A DNA stretch of 64,000 bases from NCBI RefSeq assembly GCF_004135735.1, contig NZ_CP012670.1, positions 2,997,501 to 3,061,500 of the forward strand. Reading direction: 5' to 3'. Made by a program: the position numbers and the translations under genes. Below are positions 61,397-64,000 of the stretch, in pieces; the first letter of the stretch is position 1, and each line of letters opens with the position of its first letter. The notes under the pieces are model-generated. The model was not told where the DNA came from. It made no database searches and was given only the letters and a program-made list of their open reading frames with translations. This stretch comes from Sorangium cellulosum (lineage in GTDB: Bacteria; Myxococcota_A; Polyangia; Polyangiales; Polyangiaceae).

Positions 61397-62644
61397 ATGC
61401 GTCGCGTGGTGGTCACGGGGATCGGGTGCGTGTCTCCGCTCGGCAACGATGCTGACACCACATTTCAGAGGCTCCTGGAGGGGCAGTCGGGGATCTCGCG
61501 CATCACGCGCTTCGATGCGAAGAATCACCAGGCGCAGATCGCGGGCGAGGTCCGCGGGTTCGACGTGGCGCAGTACGTCCCGTCCCGCAAGACGGCGAAG
61601 CACATGGACGTCTTCGTCCGGTTCGCGATCGGCGCCGCGGACATGGCCATCAAGAGCAGCGGGCTGGATCTCGCCGCCTGCGATCGCGAGCGCGCCGGCG
61701 CGGTGGTCGGCACCGGCGTCGGCGGCCTCCAGGTGATCGAGGCGCAGCAGCGCGTCTTGCTCGAGCGGGGCCCACGCGCGATCAGCCCCTTCTTGATCCC
61801 CATGTTCCTCGGCAATCTCGCCCCGGGGCACCTCGCGATCCACTACGGGCTCAAGGGCCCGAACGTCCACCTCTCGACCGCCTGCGCGACGGGGACGCAC
61901 GCGATCGGGGAGGCGGCGCACGTCATCCTGCGCGGCGACGCGGACGTCATGCTGGCGGGCGGCACGGAGTCCGGGATCACGCCGCTCCTGGTCGCCGGCT
62001 TCTGCGCGGCGAACGCGCTCAGCACGAGGAACGATAGCCCCGAGGAGGCCAGCCGTCCGTTCGATCGCGGTCGCGATGGATTCGTGATGGGCGAGGGGGC
62101 GGGCATCCTCGTGCTGGAGGAGCTCGAGCACGCGCGCAGGCGCGGCGCCCCGATCCTCGCCGAGCTCGCCGGCTACGGGCTCACCGACGACGCGCACCAT
62201 ATGACCTCGCCGGACGAGCACGGAGACGGCGGCAGGCGCGCCATGCAGGCGGCGCTCGCGCGCGCACAGGTCAACCCGGAGGACGTCGACTATGTGAACG
62301 CGCACGGCACCGCGACGCCGATCGGCGACAAGGTCGAGACCGCGGCGCTCAAGGCGCTCTTCGGCGAGCACGCCACCTCGGGGAAGCTCTGGATCTCGTC
62401 GACCAAGTCGATGATCGGTCATCTCCTCGGGGCCGCAGGGGCCGTGGAGGCGATCGTCTGCGTGAAGACGATCCTGGAGGGCAAGGTCCATCCGACGATC
62501 AACCTGCGCGATCCAGATCCCGAGTGCGATCTCGACTATGTGGCGAACGAGGCGCGCGACCGCAAGGTGCGCCTCGCGTTGTCGAACTCCTTCGGCTTCG
62601 GCGGCCACAACGCGAGCCTCCTGTTCCGCTCGTTCGAGGGATGA
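61397..62644 (+). CDS. Beta-ketoacyl-ACP synthase II (FabF-like)
   Basis: A 415-aa ketosynthase with the FabF triad at canonical positions: C163 (STACATGTHAIG), H303 (NAHGTATPIGD) and the KSMIGHLLGAAGA segment (K337, H342). It elongates acyl-ACP with malonyl-ACP. ATG 61397 is used; a GTG at 61385 would add four residues. No malonyl transferase, ketoreductase or dehydratase gene accompanies it, so it borrows these from fatty acid synthesis or makes short ketides. The stop overlaps the next ATG (ATGA). Confidence 0.92.
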   Translation: MRRVVVTGIGCVSPLGNDADTTFQRLLEGQSGISRITRFDAKNHQAQIAGEVRGFDVAQYVPSRKTAKHMDVFVRFAIGAADMAIKSSGLDLAACDRERAGAVVGTGVGGLQVIEAQQRVLLERGPRAISPFLIPMFLGNLAPGHLAIHYGLKGPNVHLSTACATGTHAIGEAAHVILRGDADVMLAGGTESGITPLLVAGFCAANALSTRNDSPEEASRPFDRGRDGFVMGEGAGILVLEELEHARRRGAPILAELAGYGLTDDAHHMTSPDEHGDGGRRAMQAALARAQVNPEDVDYVNAHGTATPIGDKVETAALKALFGEHATSGKLWISSTKSMIGHLLGAAGAVEAIVCVKTILEGKVHPTINLRDPDPECDLDYVANEARDRKVRLALSNSFGFGGHNASLLFRSFEG

Positions 62645-63576
62645 GTGTGCCGGCGCTGCCCCCGCACATCACCTTCCTGCAGCGCGGGGTGCTGAACAGC
62701 AACAGCGTCGTCGTCCACGCGCCCGACGCGTTCCTCCTGTTCGACACGGGCTACTGTACGGGGGCGCCCGCGCTGGAGCGCGCCGTCGTCGAGCAGGCAG
62801 GGCGGTCGCTCGCCGAGCTGGCGATGATCGTCAACACCCATGCGCACCCCGACCACACCGGCGGAAATGCTTACTTGCAAGAGCGATCGCGCTGCGAGAT
62901 CGTGACGAGCGACATCGATCGCATGCTCATCGAGAGCGGGGACCCGGTCACCTTGATGCGCGACTGGGCCGACCTGCAGTGTCCGTCGTTCCAGGTGACG
63001 CGCGCTGTCCGCCCCGGCGAGACGCTCGCCTTCGGCGGGGCCGAGTTCGTCGTCATCGACGGCTCGGGCCACGCGGCGGGCGAGGTGAGCTATTACTGCG
63101 CGCGGGACAAGCTGCTCATCTGTGGGGATCTCCTGTGGCAGTCGGGGTTCAGCAACGTCGTCCCGCTCGTCGAGGGGATCGGCGGCCTCGCGCGCCACGA
63201 GCGCTCGCTCGCCGCGCTGAGGGCGCTCGACGTGGAGATCGCGATCCCTGGTCACGGGCCTCTGCTCGTGGGGCGAGACGCCGTACGGCAGCGCATCGAC
63301 GACAGCATCGAGACCATCCGGTTCTACCGCGCTCACAGGGATCGCTGGGCGAGCACGGTCCTCAAGTCGTTCGTCATCATGCACGTCCTCGCCGCGGAGC
63401 GCGCCACGCGCGGCGCGTTCGTCGCGCGCTGCGAGCGCTCGCCGTGGTTCCGCGAGCAGGCTGCGCGCTTCTTCCCCGGTCAGGAGCGCCTCCTCGACGC
63501 GCTCGTCGACGATCTGCTCGGCAAGCGGATCCTGCGCGCGGAGCACGACCAGCTCACCTGTGCTCTGGTCGCTTGA
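62641..63576 (+). CDS. Metallo-beta-lactamase-fold hydrolase
   Basis: A 311-aa hydrolase with the dinuclear zinc motif NTHAHPDHTGG (H67, H69, D71, H72), then GSGHAAGEVSYY (third His), LICGDLLW (bridging Asp) and PGHGP (last His). In polyketide and ACP systems such proteins release or cyclise chains as thioesterases; a glyoxalase-like role is the alternative. It is last in the operon, translationally coupled to the ketosynthase by the ATGA overlap. A C-terminal helical segment (WASTVLKSFVIMHVLAAERATRG) may form the substrate lid. Confidence 0.88.
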   Translation: MSVPALPPHITFLQRGVLNSNSVVVHAPDAFLLFDTGYCTGAPALERAVVEQAGRSLAELAMIVNTHAHPDHTGGNAYLQERSRCEIVTSDIDRMLIESGDPVTLMRDWADLQCPSFQVTRAVRPGETLAFGGAEFVVIDGSGHAAGEVSYYCARDKLLICGDLLWQSGFSNVVPLVEGIGGLARHERSLAALRALDVEIAIPGHGPLLVGRDAVRQRIDDSIETIRFYRAHRDRWASTVLKSFVIMHVLAAERATRGAFVARCERSPWFREQAARFFPGQERLLDALVDDLLGKRILRAEHDQLTCALVA

Positions 63577-63694
63577 GGGATCCGGCGAGGACCGCCTCGG
63601 CATCCCACGTCCGCCCGGCCCGGGCCGCCTCGGGGCGAAGGCGGACCGTGTCCGTCGGGCGCGGACGGCCCGGCGACGGGCGAGCTGTCGCGGC

Positions 63695-64000
63695 TCAGCC
63701 CTCCAGCGGCGTGTCGAGCGCCTGCCGCCGCGAGAGCAGCCGCAGCTTGCTCAGCGCGTTCTCCTCGATCTGCCGGACGCGCTCGCGGCTCACCGAGAAC
63801 TTCCCCCCGATCTCGGCCAGCGTGTGCGCCTGCTCGCCGTCGAGGCCGAAGCGGAGCCGGAGCACCTCGCGCTCGCGCGGCGTGAGCGAGTCGAGCAGCG
63901 CCCGGACCTGCGTGTGCATGCGCCGGTGCACGAGCACCTCGTCCGGCAACGCCTCCTCGCTCGCGAAGAAATCGCCCGCGCGCGCGCCGTCGTCGTCGCC
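63695..64000 (-). CDS. Primary-type RNA polymerase sigma factor, C-terminal part
   Basis: The frame is open at the right window edge, so only the last 101 codons are seen. They contain sigma-70 region 4: LTPREREVLRLRFGLDG and the helix-turn-helix VSRERVRQIEENALSKLR, typical of RpoD/RpoS-class factors binding the -35 element. The preceding residues (DDGARAGDFFASEEALPDE) match the end of region 3. Whether it is RpoD, RpoH or another group-2 factor needs the missing part. Confidence 0.9.
   Translation of the reverse strand, partial: GDDDGARAGDFFASEEALPDEVLVHRRMHTQVRALLDSLTPREREVLRLRFGLDGEQAHTLAEIGGKFSVSRERVRQIEENALSKLRLLSRRQALDTPLEG

Overview
The window is 64 kb of very GC-rich chromosome. Third-codon positions are almost all G or C, GTG starts are common, and genes are densely packed on both strands. 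Several traits point to a myxobacterium of the Sorangium/Polyangiales type: a subtilase with a MYXO-CTERM-like tail, an AgmX/PglI-type lipoprotein, lipoproteins with long Gly/Ser/Ala linkers, DUF2169/pentapeptide/DUF3540/DUF4150 type VI secretion accessories, and plant-polysaccharide enzymes. This assignment is inferred from gene content and composition, not from a marker-gene search.

Layout. 1-8.3 kb: an AsmA-like/GT51 transglycosylase (5' end outside the window); tRNA-Arg(ACG) directly followed by tadA, whose product edits that anticodon; a P460-type cytochrome divergent from a PDZ-thioredoxin protein; a CoxE-like VWA protein and an acyl-CoA carboxyltransferase. 8.4-24 kb: mostly housekeeping and envelope genes (subtilase, aminotransferase, L,D-transpeptidase lipoprotein, AgmX/PglI lipoprotein, phosphoesterase, MscS-cNMP channel, beta-helix and TPR lipoproteins, small membrane proteins). 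24.1-28.6 kb: a FabH-like protein lacking the catalytic cysteine, convergent with a two-gene operon of a fused YcaO cyclodehydratase-like protein and an amidohydrolase. 29-33.3 kb: a GH3 glycosidase, an AraC regulator and a methyltransferase.

33.5-51.1 kb holds a dispersed type VI secretion (T6SS) cargo locus. It contains a double-DUF2169 protein with a pentapeptide tail, then, after LysE, pyrophosphatase and monooxygenase genes and a xylanase pseudogene, DUF4150 (PAAR-like), DUF3540, a 644-aa pentapeptide protein, a zinc-ribbon/propeller membrane protein and a large VgrG. The 3' half of vgrG and the end of the convergent gene are visibly less GC-rich than the surroundings. 51.7-54.9 kb carries two secreted hemicellulose/pectin enzymes (GH30 and CE15). 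Together with the broken GH10 gene they suggest a plant cell-wall-degrading lifestyle.

55-63.6 kb is the most interesting region. A compact plus-strand operon runs: diiron PaaA-like protein, radical SAM enzyme, second PaaA/PaaC-like protein lacking metal ligands, thiolase, acyl carrier protein, FabF-type ketosynthase, metallo-beta-lactamase-fold hydrolase. A branched-chain aminotransferase lies divergently across a 1.1-kb intergenic region. I read it as a small biosynthetic cluster in which a PaaAC-like oxygenase pair and a radical SAM enzyme work with a minimal acyl-condensing system. I do not recognise it as a described pathway. The window closes with the 3' end of a primary-type sigma factor gene.
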